Shown here: positions 15,993 through 24,119 of the stretch, piece after piece | Layout of the letters: the number at the start of each line of letters is the position of its first letter | Numbering within the stretch: the stretch's first letter is position 1 | Assembly: GCA_028819565.1 (NCBI GenBank) | Contig: JAPPLD010000010.1 | Location: 1 to 40,594, forward strand | DNA: 40,594 bases | DNA from: Gammaproteobacteria bacterium | Lineage (GTDB): Bacteria; Pseudomonadota; Gammaproteobacteria; Poriferisulfidales; Poriferisulfidaceae | Direction of reading: 5' to 3' | Translations under genes and position numbers: made by a program | Notes under the pieces: generated by a model | Told to the model about the DNA's origin: nothing | The model's database searches: none | Seen by the model: only the letters and a program-made list of their open reading frames with translations

Positions 15993-16733
15993 TCAGGCAG
16001 CCTTGCGCTGCTTGACCTTGCCGGATTTCTTCTTGGGTTTCGCAGGCAGGTCGGTGTGGAACTGGTAACCTGCGCTGTGAATGGTGCGAATATGGCCGGA
16101 GGCCTTCTTGCCGAGCGCCTTGCGCAAACGCAGGATGTGCACGTCGATAGTCCGTTCCTCGATGTAGCTGTTCTGTCCCCACACCTGGTCCAGCAACTGG
16201 CTGCGGCTATAGACCCGGTTGGGGTGCGCCATCAGGAAACACAACAGCCGAAACTCCGTCGGCCCCATTTCGGCTTGCTTCTTGCCAACCCATACTTCGT
16301 GCCGGAGCGAGTCGAGCCGGACGGCTCCGTGTTGCAGCGTGGGGCTTGCGATATGCGGTGCGGAACGGCGCAGCAGGGCGTGTATGCGAGCAATCAATTC
16401 ACGCAGCGAGAACGGCTTGGATATGTAGTCGTCTGCGCCACACTCCAGTCCACGCACCCGGTCGGATTCCTCCCCACGGGCGGTCAACATGATGATCGGA
16501 ATCTCGGAGGTCGGCGCATCCTTGCGCAAGCGCCGGGCCACCTCCAGGCCGCTTTGCCCGGGCAGCATCCAGTCAAGCAGGACCAAGTCCGGCTTATGGT
16601 CGGCAATCAATCCGTAGGCCTGCTGTGCGTCTCCCGCTTCCAGCAGTTCGAAATCGGATTGCCGGAGAGCGTAACTCACCATCTCGCGGATGGCGGACTC
16701 GTCCTCGACAATGAGGATTTTTGCAACGGGCAT
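15993..16733 (-). CDS. phoB: Phosphate regulon response regulator PhoB
   Basis: An OmpR-class DNA-binding regulator of 246 residues. The receiver domain has acidic residues Glu10-Asp11, the phosphorylation site Asp54 in LVLLDWMLPGQSG, and Lys in YISKPFS. The C-terminal winged helix (about 135-225) has the PTEFRLLCFLMAHPNRVYSR and DVHILRLRKAL blocks typical of PhoB. A lysine-rich tail (about 228-246) is unusual. The ATG at 16733 was chosen; a GTG two codons upstream is also possible. It is transcribed ahead of phoR, with a Pho box in its own promoter, implying positive autoregulation. Confidence 0.95.
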   Translation of the reverse strand: MPVAKILIVEDESAIREMVSYALRQSDFELLEAGDAQQAYGLIADHKPDLVLLDWMLPGQSGLEVARRLRKDAPTSEIPIIMLTARGEESDRVRGLECGADDYISKPFSLRELIARIHALLRRSAPHIASPTLQHGAVRLDSLRHEVWVGKKQAEMGPTEFRLLCFLMAHPNRVYSRSQLLDQVWGQNSYIEERTIDVHILRLRKALGKKASGHIRTIHSAGYQFHTDLPAKPKKKSGKVKQRKAA

Positions 16734-16758
16734 GCTCACGCTAGTCTGCTTCGCAAAT

Positions 16759-16776
16759 GTTACATCATTCTGACAG
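16759..16776 (-). promoter_or_regulatory. Pho box upstream of phoB
   Basis: On the minus strand the half-sites CTGTCAG and ATGTAAC are separated by AATG, a close match to the PhoB direct-repeat consensus (CTGTCAT-N4-CTGTCAT). The box ends 26 nt before the phoB start codon. Because the intergenic space is short, a PhoB molecule here could also affect the divergent symporter gene. Confidence 0.7.
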
Positions 16777-16795
16777 TCGCCACCGGCATCGTGCT

Positions 16796-16801
16796 TATAA
16801 T
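16796..16801 (+). promoter_or_regulatory. Probable -10 element for the AGCS symporter gene
   Basis: TATAAT at 16796-16801, 47 nt before the start codon at 16849. The only -35-like hexamer, CTGACA at 16770-16775, lies inside the phoB Pho box and gives a long 20-nt spacer. Confidence 0.45.
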
Positions 16802-16848
16802 GAACTCCAAGTAATTCGGCGTTTTGCATCCGCAACGGAGGTTTGGCT

Positions 16849-18174
<1,326 letters not shown>

Positions 18175-19008
18175 GTGGTGATCCCAGACCCGAGCATAGT
18201 TCGCGAGGACGTCGCTCGGGCCTTGCGGGAGGACGAGGCGACCGGCGACCTGACCGCCGGGCTGGTTCCCGAGCAGTCGGCTCGCGCGACGATTCTCTGC
18301 CGACAACAGGCCGTTCTGTGCGGTATCCCTTGGGCCGCGGAAGTGTTTCAGCAACTGGAACCCTCCATTACCCTCGAGTGGCAGGCCGAAGACGGCGATC
18401 GGGTTGAGGCTGATACCGTCGTCTGCGAACTTCAGGGACCGGGCCGAGCCCTGTTGCAAGGCGAGCGCACGGCGCTCAACTTCCTGCAGTTCCTGTCAGC
18501 AACCGCCAGCCGCACCCACCAGTTCGCGCAAGCGCTGGATTCAGCTCCATGCATGCTGCTCGATACCCGCAAGACGCTCCCCGGCCTGCGTCACGCGCAG
18601 AAATACGCGGTGCGCTGCGGTGGAGGCATAGCCCACCGCTCAAGCCTGGCGGAAGCCGTCCTGATCAAGGAGAACCACTGGGCCCTGCTTCCCGACCTGG
18701 AGGCTGCCATCCGCAAGGCGCACGACCAGCATCCGGACACGCAGGTCATCGTGGAAGTCGAGAACCTGGAACAACTCGAGCGCGTACACGCGGCGCGCCC
18801 GGACGTGATCCTGCTGGACAATTTCAGCCCGGAACAGGCGCGATCAGCGGCAGCCGAATGCCCGGACATCCCGCTGGAAATCTCCGGCGGGGTTACCGAA
18901 TCGAATCTGGCCGACTACGCGGCCGCCGGTGCGGCACGTATTTCTCTCGGCACCCTGACCAAGGATATTCAAGCCGTCGATTTTTCGATGCGGCTGGAAC
19001 ACGCCTAG
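18175..19008 (+). CDS. nadC: Nicotinate-nucleotide pyrophosphorylase (quinolinate phosphoribosyltransferase) NadC
   Basis: Converts quinolinate and PRPP to nicotinate mononucleotide in de novo NAD synthesis. It is 277 residues starting at GTG 18175, directly abutting the symporter stop; a second GTG at 18178 is equally possible. Motifs are NFLQFLSATASRT, LLDTRKTLPGLR, the AEAVLIKENH block, VEVENLEQLE, DVILLDNFSP and EISGGVTESNL. One oddity is that the usual GGG-x-NHR substrate-binding segment reads GGGIAHR, with Ala in place of the common Asn. The stop codon shares the CTAG palindrome at 19005-19008 with the convergent mazG. Confidence 0.95.
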   Translation: MVIPDPSIVREDVARALREDEATGDLTAGLVPEQSARATILCRQQAVLCGIPWAAEVFQQLEPSITLEWQAEDGDRVEADTVVCELQGPGRALLQGERTALNFLQFLSATASRTHQFAQALDSAPCMLLDTRKTLPGLRHAQKYAVRCGGGIAHRSSLAEAVLIKENHWALLPDLEAAIRKAHDQHPDTQVIVEVENLEQLERVHAARPDVILLDNFSPEQARSAAAECPDIPLEISGGVTESNLADYAAAGAARISLGTLTKDIQAVDFSMRLEHA

Positions 19009-19775
19009 GATTCGGCGCGCTTCGCCTCCTGCCACAATTCCTCCCAACGCTCGGCGGATACCGTTTCTACCGCCTCGCCGCATTCCTGCAGGCACGCCTC
19101 CATGGATTCGAAACGTTGCGTAAACCGCGAGCAGGCGCGGTGCAAGGTTTCCTCCGGACGGAAGCCGCAATGGCGTGCATAGTTCACTAGGGTGAACAGC
19201 AGATCGCCGATTTCCGCGGCCCGCTCATCCGGATTCCTCGCCTCGCGCAACTCGCGCAGTTCTTCCTCGATCTTGTCCTCCACCTGACGGGCTTCCTCCC
19301 AGTCAAACCCTACCCGGGCGGCACGTTTTTGCAGCTTGAACGCCCGCGTCAGTGCCGGTTGCGCCTTCGGCACGCCTCCCAACACGCCCGATGTCCCGTA
19401 TTCGGCCCGTTCGCGATGCTTGCGCCTCTCCCAATCCTGCTTGATTTCATCCTCGTTGCGCTGGCCAACCTCCCCGAAGACATGCGGGTGCCGCTCGATC
19501 ATCTTGGTACAGATCGCCTCCACCACGTCGGAGAAGCGGAACAAGTCTTGTTCCTCGGCCATTTGCGCGTGATACACCACCTGTAGCAACAGGTCGCCGA
19601 GTTCACCTCGCAACTCGTGCCAAGCTTCCCGTTCGATGGCATCCGCCACCTCATAGGCCTCCTCCACCGTGTAAGGCGCGATTGTCCTGAAATCCTGGCG
19701 CAAGTCCCACGGACAGCCATGGTTGGGATCCCGCAGGTCCCGCATGATTTTCAGCAGGTCGTCAATGCCGCGCAT
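19005..19775 (-). CDS. mazG: Nucleoside triphosphate pyrophosphohydrolase MazG
   Basis: Hydrolyses non-canonical and regulatory NTPs to NMP and pyrophosphate. It is 256 residues from an ATG at 19775 with GGGAGAGG just upstream on the minus strand. Two tandem MazG domains are visible. The first has the GCPWD motif, ETxEEAYEVADAI-like PYTVEEAYEVADAI and ELGDLLLQVVYHA. The second has KIEEELRELREA and EIGDLLFTLVNYARH, giving the paired ExxE...ExxD magnesium sites. MIERHPHVFG lies between. It is convergent with nadC, and the two stop codons overlap. Confidence 0.96.
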   Translation of the reverse strand: MRGIDDLLKIMRDLRDPNHGCPWDLRQDFRTIAPYTVEEAYEVADAIEREAWHELRGELGDLLLQVVYHAQMAEEQDLFRFSDVVEAICTKMIERHPHVFGEVGQRNEDEIKQDWERRKHRERAEYGTSGVLGGVPKAQPALTRAFKLQKRAARVGFDWEEARQVEDKIEEELRELREARNPDERAAEIGDLLFTLVNYARHCGFRPEETLHRACSRFTQRFESMEACLQECGEAVETVSAERWEELWQEAKRAES

Positions 19776-19855
19776 GGCCTCTCCCGGTCGAATGAAACTG
19801 AACGACACCTATCGTAGAGGGTTTCTAGGTTAGTTGGCGGAGCCCTGCCTGCTGA

Positions 19856-20113
19856 CTACTTGATCAGACCCAGTCTTTTCATGTCCTTTTCTGACCATCC
19901 AATATCTTTTAGAAGTGCCTTCAGGAGGCGTGGCGTATAAGTTTTCTTCCTGGTGTGCCAGTGGATGGTAACCTTTCTTCCATCAGGGTGACGGTACGTG
20001 CGAATGGCACTCTTGGAATAGGTTTCTTTGAAACCATCCTTTTTGAGGGCCTTTACAAGTGTGTCTGCATGGATTGCCCTGATCTGGCTCCATGCTTCGG
20101 AGCTCAAACTCAC
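19856..20113 (-). CDS. hicA: HicA/YcfA-like toxin of a type II toxin-antitoxin pair
   Basis: An 85-residue protein starting at a GTG that overlaps the hicB stop by 4 nt. The core is a double-stranded-RNA-binding-like fold: helix HADTLVKALKKDGF, strands TYRHPDGRKVTIHWH, helix PRLLKALLKDIGW, tail SEKDMKRLGLIK. HicA toxins usually carry a GSHH-type catalytic histidine before the RHPDG strand. Here that segment reads KSAIRTYRHPDG, so the usual histidine is missing, while a HWH cluster follows. It may use a different residue or be inactive. The expected role is cleavage of mRNA until neutralised by the partner. Gene order (antitoxin first) matches one class of hic loci. Confidence 0.72.
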   Translation of the reverse strand: MSLSSEAWSQIRAIHADTLVKALKKDGFKETYSKSAIRTYRHPDGRKVTIHWHTRKKTYTPRLLKALLKDIGWSEKDMKRLGLIK

Positions 20114-20436
20114 GCCGCGATGGACAGTTCGCGAATGTAGGAGTGGGGAATGTTTTGCTGTCTGGGTTGTTTTTCCGGGGCAGGCAATGCTTCATAAGTG
20201 GTTTCTTCGTCTATGCAACCAATGGGAATCGGGTCTCCGTATTTTAAGATCGTATGGATATGCTGGTCTATGGCAATCTGACAATTTTCCAGCGCCTCCT
20301 GTTCCGAATCGCCTGACACATGAACGCCCTTGAGTTCAGGGCAAAAAGCATGAAAAGAATCTTCGTCCGGCTCGACAAAAATCCGCACCTTGATTTTGAG
20401 TTCCTTCGCGGGAACCCTACCGAATAAATTGAACAC
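20110..20436 (-). CDS. hicB: HicB-family antitoxin
   Basis: A 108-residue protein whose first about 70 residues match the partial-RNase-H-like HicB fold: KIKVRIFVEPDEDSFHAFCP, ELKGVHVSGDSEQEALENCQ, AIDQHIHTILKYGDPIP. The C-terminal tail is proline- and glutamine-rich and shows no ribbon-helix-helix or helix-turn-helix, so direct DNA binding is not evident. It precedes and overlaps the hicA-like gene by 4 nt, which implies coupled translation in a fixed ratio. The start is a GTG at 20436; GGAG at 20449-20452 and GGGAAG nearer the start are the only upstream purine-rich elements. Confidence 0.8.
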   Translation of the reverse strand: MFNLFGRVPAKELKIKVRIFVEPDEDSFHAFCPELKGVHVSGDSEQEALENCQIAIDQHIHTILKYGDPIPIGCIDEETTYEALPAPEKQPRQQNIPHSYIRELSIAA

Positions 20437-20466
20437 GATTCTTCCCTGCTCCAGAAGGGATAGTCA

Positions 20467-20494
20467 ATGGTATCTCTACGGCGGCAAATGTCAA
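20467..20494 (-). promoter_or_regulatory. Probable sigma-70 promoter of hicBA
   Basis: On the minus strand a perfect -35 TTGACA (20489-20494) is followed after 16 nt by TACCAT (20467-20472). It lies about 30 nt upstream of the hicB start codon. Confidence 0.55.
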
Positions 20495-20590
20495 GCCTCG
20501 CTTCTCATTCTTGCTCAAGCTAAGGCAAGATAGGCTGGCGCGAACAGGTGCCCGGTACAATGGGTTTTTGTCCTTTATCATTTCCTTCTG

Positions 20591-21460
20591 ATGGCTACGC
20601 GCATCCGTAAAGCGGTGTTTCCGGTCGCTGGGCTCGGCACGCGGTTTCTGCCCGCCACCAAGGCGGTGCCCAAGGAAACCCTGCCGATCGTGGACAAGCC
20701 GCTAATCCAGTACGCGGTGGAAGAAGCCGTTGCCGCCGGCATCGACCAGCTCATCTTCATCACCGGGCGCAACAAGCGCTCGATCCCGGACCATTTCGAC
20801 ATGGCCTACGAACTGGAAGCGGAATTGGAAGCCTCCGGCAAGACCGAGCAACTCGAACAGGTGCGGAAAATCACCCCTGAAGGCGTCAGTTGCGTCTATC
20901 TTCGCCAGCGCCAGGCACTCGGGCTGGGCCATGCCGTTCTATGCGCGGAACCGGTCGTCAGCGACGAGCCGTTCGCCGTCATTCTCGCGGATGATCTGAT
21001 CGACGGCGGAGACAACCCGTGCCTGAAGCAGATGATCGACGTATTCCAAGCCTTTGAAGCTGGAGTAATCGCGGTGGAGCAAGTCCCGCCGGAGAGGATC
21101 TCGCGTTACGGCGTGATTTCGGGCGATTCGTGCGGTGATCGGCTGTGGATGTTGAACGGGATCGTGGAGAAACCCCCGGCCGATGAGGCGCCTTCTGACC
21201 TCGGCGTGGTTGGGCGCTATATCCTGACCCCGGAAATCTTCGATCACCTGCGCGAAACGGCTGCCGGTGCTGGCGGAGAAATTCAGCTGACCGATGCCAT
21301 TGCCCTCCAATTGCAGAAAGAAACAGTTCAGGCCTATCAGTTCGAGGGAAAACGCTACGACTGCGGAAGCAAACTCGGCTATCTGCAGGCCTCCGTGGAA
21401 TACGCCTTGAACCGCGAAGACCTGGGCGAAGAATTCAGGGCATGGCTGGAACAGCTATAG
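20591..21460 (+). CDS. galU: UTP--glucose-1-phosphate uridylyltransferase GalU
   Basis: Makes UDP-glucose from UTP and glucose-1-phosphate for envelope polysaccharides and trehalose-type products. It is 289 residues. The nucleotide-binding signature [20 protein letters not shown] lies at about 8-27, followed by [34 protein letters not shown], the metal-site ILADDLI, GIVEKPP, and the C-terminal [20 protein letters not shown] possible -10, TACAAT at 20556-20561, lies 29 nt upstream; its -35 is poor. Confidence 0.96.
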   Translation: MATRIRKAVFPVAGLGTRFLPATKAVPKETLPIVDKPLIQYAVEEAVAAGIDQLIFITGRNKRSIPDHFDMAYELEAELEASGKTEQLEQVRKITPEGVSCVYLRQRQALGLGHAVLCAEPVVSDEPFAVILADDLIDGGDNPCLKQMIDVFQAFEAGVIAVEQVPPERISRYGVISGDSCGDRLWMLNGIVEKPPADEAPSDLGVVGRYILTPEIFDHLRETAAGAGGEIQLTDAIALQLQKETVQAYQFEGKRYDCGSKLGYLQASVEYALNREDLGEEFRAWLEQL

Positions 21461-21498
21461 CAGCAGGTTGAGAGGCGGCGCCTTCAATCCCACATAGG

Positions 21499-21518
21499 AA
21501 AAACTGCCGGATCCGGCA
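21499..21518 (-). terminator. Rho-independent terminator downstream of tRNA-Asn
   Basis: A perfect 14-nt palindrome, TGCCGGATCCGGCA at 21505-21518, is followed on the minus strand by a run of five T (21499-21503). This fits a stem-loop terminator for the minus-strand tRNA gene, whose 3' end is at 21528. On the plus strand there is no T run, so it does not serve galU in the classical way. Confidence 0.7.
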
Positions 21519-21527
21519 AGGGGGAGG

Positions 21528-21603
21528 TGGCTCCCCGGGACGGGCTCGAACCGCCGACCTAGTGGTTAACAGCCACCCGCTCTGCCAACTGAGCTACCGG
21601 GGA
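21528..21603 (-). tRNA. tRNA-Asn, anticodon GTT
   Basis: Read on the minus strand: acceptor TCCCCGG/CCGGGGA, D arm GCTC/GAGC, anticodon stem GGTGG/CCACT enclosing CTGTTAA (anticodon GTT), T arm GGCGG with loop TTCGAGC, discriminator G and encoded CCA. Length is 76 nt. Confidence 0.95.
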
Positions 21604-21675
21604 ATGGGGCCGCAAAGTTTAACACAGCCGACCGGAGCCTGAAGCCCCATCAATAGGAAGAACAACAGGCTTTAG

Positions 21676-21731
21676 TTTGACAAAACGGCCTGTAAAGGAA
21701 ACTTTTTGACAAAGTACGGGTAAAATATAAG
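21676..21731 (+). promoter_or_regulatory. rpoD promoter region with tandem TTTGACAAA repeats
   Basis: Two near-identical elements, TTTGACAAAACGG (21676-21688) and TTTGACAAAGTACGG (21705-21719), lie 29 bp apart, each containing a consensus -35. Downstream AT-rich hexamers TAAAAT (21721-21726) and TATAAG (21726-21731) are candidate -10s, but spacing to a perfect TTGACA is short (9 or 14 nt). TTTTGA at 21704-21709 gives a 16-nt spacer to TATAAG. The exact promoter is therefore uncertain. Confidence 0.5.
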
Positions 21732-21753
21732 GTTACGCTTTTCTCTCTACCCT

Positions 21754-23526
21754 ATGAGCAAAAATCCCACTTCCTCGGCCGACCAAGACAACACTCTTGA
21801 AGAGTTGATCGCGCACGGACGCGAAAAGGGACACCTGACGCTGGACGAGATCCACAAGCAGTTGTCCGACGAGCACGATGACGAATCGATCGCCCTGATG
21901 GTCGAGAGCCTCTCCGACATGGGGATCGAAATCATGGAGCAGGACCCCGATGAGGAAGGCGACCTCATGGGGGACGACGAAGAGATCGACGGGAAAGACT
22001 CGGACTCGCCGGAAAACACGACCCCCGAACCGGACGACTCCCACACCTCGGATCCCATCCGCATGTACATGCGCGCGATGGGGGCAGTCAGCTTGCTGAG
22101 CCGAGCCGAGGAAATCGAGATCGCAAAGCGCATCGAACTCAGCGAGTGCAATGCTGTTTTCGCCATGGCGCAATGTCCGCTTGTGATCGAGAAGATGCTG
22201 GAAAAATACGAAGAATTCAAGCAGAAGAAACTCAAGATCGCCGACCTTGTGCTCGGTTTCGAGGATCCCCGCATCCAGCCGGAGAAGGTCGAAATCAACA
22301 AGGACAGCAAGAAGGACCGTTCCCCCACCAAGCGCCAGGTGCAAACCCGTTTTCGTGAACTGGCCAACCGTCACAAGCGGGCCATGAACAGCAATGTCCG
22401 GCGCAATCCGAACGCCTATCAGCGCCGCCGCCAAGAAGTGGCCGACTATTTCGTCCTGTTCCGTCTGCCCCCCAACATCATTGCCGAACTGCGTGAAATC
22501 GTGCAACAGATGGGCCACGTCGCCAGCCAGGAGGAAGCCAACATCCGCAAGCTTTGCCTCGACGCGGGCATGCCCGCGGAGGATTTTGAAAGGGATTTCC
22601 CGAAGAACGCCTCCAAGCCGGCCTGGATCGGCAACTGCCTGCGCCGCCAGATTTCATACAAGGACAACCTGCGCAAAGTGCGCAAGCAGATCGAGACCCA
22701 CCAGAAGAAACTGGCTGCATTGGAAGACGCACACTACCTGAAGTCGCCGGTCATCAAATCCATCGTCAGCGACTTGCGCACCGCTGATCTGCAGGCTCAG
22801 AAAGCCAAAGATGAAATGGTCGAGGCCAACCTTCGACTGGTCATCTCGATTGCTAAGAAGTACACCAATCGCGGCTTGCACTTCCTAGACCTGATCGAGG
22901 AGGGCAATATCGGCCTGATGAAAGCGGTCGACAAGTTCGAATACCGGCGCGGTTTCAAGTTCTCCACCTACGCAACCTGGTGGATCCGCCAGGCCATCAC
23001 TCGTTCCATCGCCGACCAAGCGCGCACGATCCGGGTGCCGGTCCACATGACGGAGACCATCAACAAAGTCAATCGCATTTCCCGGCAGATCATGCAGGAA
23101 CAGGGACGGGAGCCGACGGCAGCGGAATTGGCAGACCGGATGGAACTGGCCGAAAACAAGGTCCGTCGCGTACAAAGCATCGCCCGCGACCCAATTTCCA
23201 TCGAGACTCCAGTCGGCGACGATGACGACCTGCATATCGGGGACCGGCTGGAAGACACCTCGCAGGAGCTGCCGGAAGATGCCACCACCCGGGCGGCGGT
23301 TGCCAAGGCAATCCGCGAGGCATTGAGCACGCTGTCACCGCGCGAATCGAAGGTGCTGCGCATGCGCTTCGGGATCGACCTGAACCAGGATCACACCCTG
23401 GAGGAAGTCGGCAAACAATTCGAGGTGACGCGCGAACGAATACGGCAAATCGAGTCCAAGGCCCTGCGCAAACTGCGTCATCCCAGCCGTTCCGAACTGC
23501 TTCGCAGTTTCCTCGACCGGGAATGA
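21754..23526 (+). CDS. rpoD: RNA polymerase primary sigma factor RpoD (sigma-70)
   Basis: A complete primary sigma factor of 590 residues. Region 1.1 lies at the N-terminus ([18 protein letters not shown]), followed by an acidic linker and region 1.2 ([16 protein letters not shown]). A long non-conserved insert of the gammaproteobacterial type follows (about 130-350). Region 2 carries [19 protein letters not shown] and [14 protein letters not shown], the -10 recognition helix. Region 3 has [16 protein letters not shown]. Region 4.2 is [20 protein letters not shown], which reads the -35. The near-consensus TTGACA/TATAAT promoters found elsewhere in the window fit this factor. No dnaG or rpsU is next to it. 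It is followed by a CAU tRNA. Confidence 0.98.
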   Translation: MSKNPTSSADQDNTLEELIAHGREKGHLTLDEIHKQLSDEHDDESIALMVESLSDMGIEIMEQDPDEEGDLMGDDEEIDGKDSDSPENTTPEPDDSHTSDPIRMYMRAMGAVSLLSRAEEIEIAKRIELSECNAVFAMAQCPLVIEKMLEKYEEFKQKKLKIADLVLGFEDPRIQPEKVEINKDSKKDRSPTKRQVQTRFRELANRHKRAMNSNVRRNPNAYQRRRQEVADYFVLFRLPPNIIAELREIVQQMGHVASQEEANIRKLCLDAGMPAEDFERDFPKNASKPAWIGNCLRRQISYKDNLRKVRKQIETHQKKLAALEDAHYLKSPVIKSIVSDLRTADLQAQKAKDEMVEANLRLVISIAKKYTNRGLHFLDLIEEGNIGLMKAVDKFEYRRGFKFSTYATWWIRQAITRSIADQARTIRVPVHMTETINKVNRISRQIMQEQGREPTAAELADRMELAENKVRRVQSIARDPISIETPVGDDDDLHIGDRLEDTSQELPEDATTRAAVAKAIREALSTLSPRESKVLRMRFGIDLNQDHTLEEVGKQFEVTRERIRQIESKALRKLRHPSRSELLRSFLDRE

Positions 23527-23554
23527 CCGGGCCCTGGATTCCAACGCCATCCGT

Positions 23555-23631
23555 GGGCCTGTAGCTCAGTTGGTTAGAGCAGAGGACTCATAATCCTTTG
23601 GTCGCAGGTTCGAATCCTGCCGGGCCCACCA
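23555..23631 (+). tRNA. tRNA with CAU anticodon, probably tRNA-Ile2 (lysidine type)
   Basis: The cloverleaf is complete: acceptor GGGCCTG pairs with CGGGCCC (with one G-U type pair), D arm GCTC/GAGC, anticodon stem AGGAC..ATCCT with loop CTCATAA (anticodon CAT), T loop TTCGAAT, encoded CCA. The TTGGTCGC variable region and the GC-rich acceptor resemble E. coli ileX more than elongator tRNA-Met, so the isoleucine-2 identity is favoured. Elongator Met is not excluded. Confidence 0.85.
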
Positions 23632-23657
23632 CATTTAAAAAGTCGTAGAAACAATGC

Positions 23658-23663
23658 TATAGT
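23658..23663 (+). promoter_or_regulatory. Extended -10 promoter at the start of the copper-efflux cluster
   Basis: TATAGT at 23658-23663 is preceded by TG one base upstream (an extended -10). Transcription would begin near 23670, which is the ATG of the small Cys/His-rich gene, so the mRNA may be leaderless. Confidence 0.45.
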
Positions 23664-23669
23664 GTTTTT

Positions 23670-24041
23670 ATGCGAAATTCCAAAGTTGTCTGGATTGCGT
23701 TGATCGCGGTGGCATTCGCGGCGAATGCCTACGCCACGGCTTTTGCGGCTTCGTGCGATTGCATCAATACGATTCCGGTCGAGACCGTGAAGGTGGACAT
23801 GCAGTGCCACGATTCGGATGAGCCGGATTCGGCATCTCACATTGACGAATCCCATCAAGGGAGCCTGCCCGACTGCAACCATTGCGCATACGGTCACTGC
23901 CAGGTTTCTCCCCAGACTCCTTTGTTCAACAGCTCGGGAATAGACCTCGTTTCTGAAGACGGGTGGCGCAACTTTTCCGCCAAAGTGCCAAAACCCCCTC
24001 TTTCCTACGGCATAGACTACCCTCCTAAACACACCTCCTAA
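23670..24041 (+). CDS. Small secreted Cys/His-rich protein ahead of the Cu/Ag efflux genes
   Basis: Not recognised as a named family. It is 123 residues with a signal peptide (hydrophobic 7-25, cleavage near FAA-S). The mature part has cysteines at 29, 31, 46, 69, 72 and 77 and histidines at 47, 57, 62, 71 and 76, including CDC, QCH and the cluster DCNHCAYGHC. Such a pattern suits a periplasmic metal chaperone or sensor. Position at the head of the outer-membrane/adaptor/RND set points to copper or silver, and no CusF-like gene is present to fill that role. There is no ribosome-binding site; a promoter sits so close that translation may be leaderless. Metal binding is inference. Confidence 0.6.
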   Translation: MRNSKVVWIALIAVAFAANAYATAFAASCDCINTIPVETVKVDMQCHDSDEPDSASHIDESHQGSLPDCNHCAYGHCQVSPQTPLFNSSGIDLVSEDGWRNFSAKVPKPPLSYGIDYPPKHTS

Positions 24042-24045
24042 TCTC

Positions 24046-24094
24046 GACACCGGCAGGTGTCTCCATAAAGGATCGGTACGCCATGCGTGTACCG
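24046..24094 (+). repeat. Two adjacent inverted repeats upstream of the channel gene
   Basis: The first is a GACACC/GGTGTC hairpin with a 4-nt loop (24046-24061). The second is CGGTAC/GTACCG with a 9-nt loop (24074-24094). Both lie between the small Cys/His-rich gene and the GTG at 24120. Neither is followed by a T run. They could stabilise or separate the two cistrons, or be operators. Confidence 0.45.
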
Positions 24095-24119
24095 GGAAAC
24101 AACCGATTAGGAGGTTATT

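Noticed and set aside
15985-16182. N-terminal extension of phoR through phoB
   Set aside because: The extra reading is out of frame with phoB and not protein-like; GTG 15984 matches the normal PhoR start.
21505-21518. Terminator for galU on the plus strand
   Set aside because: The hairpin is followed by GGGGGAGG on that strand, not by T; it fits the minus-strand tRNA instead.
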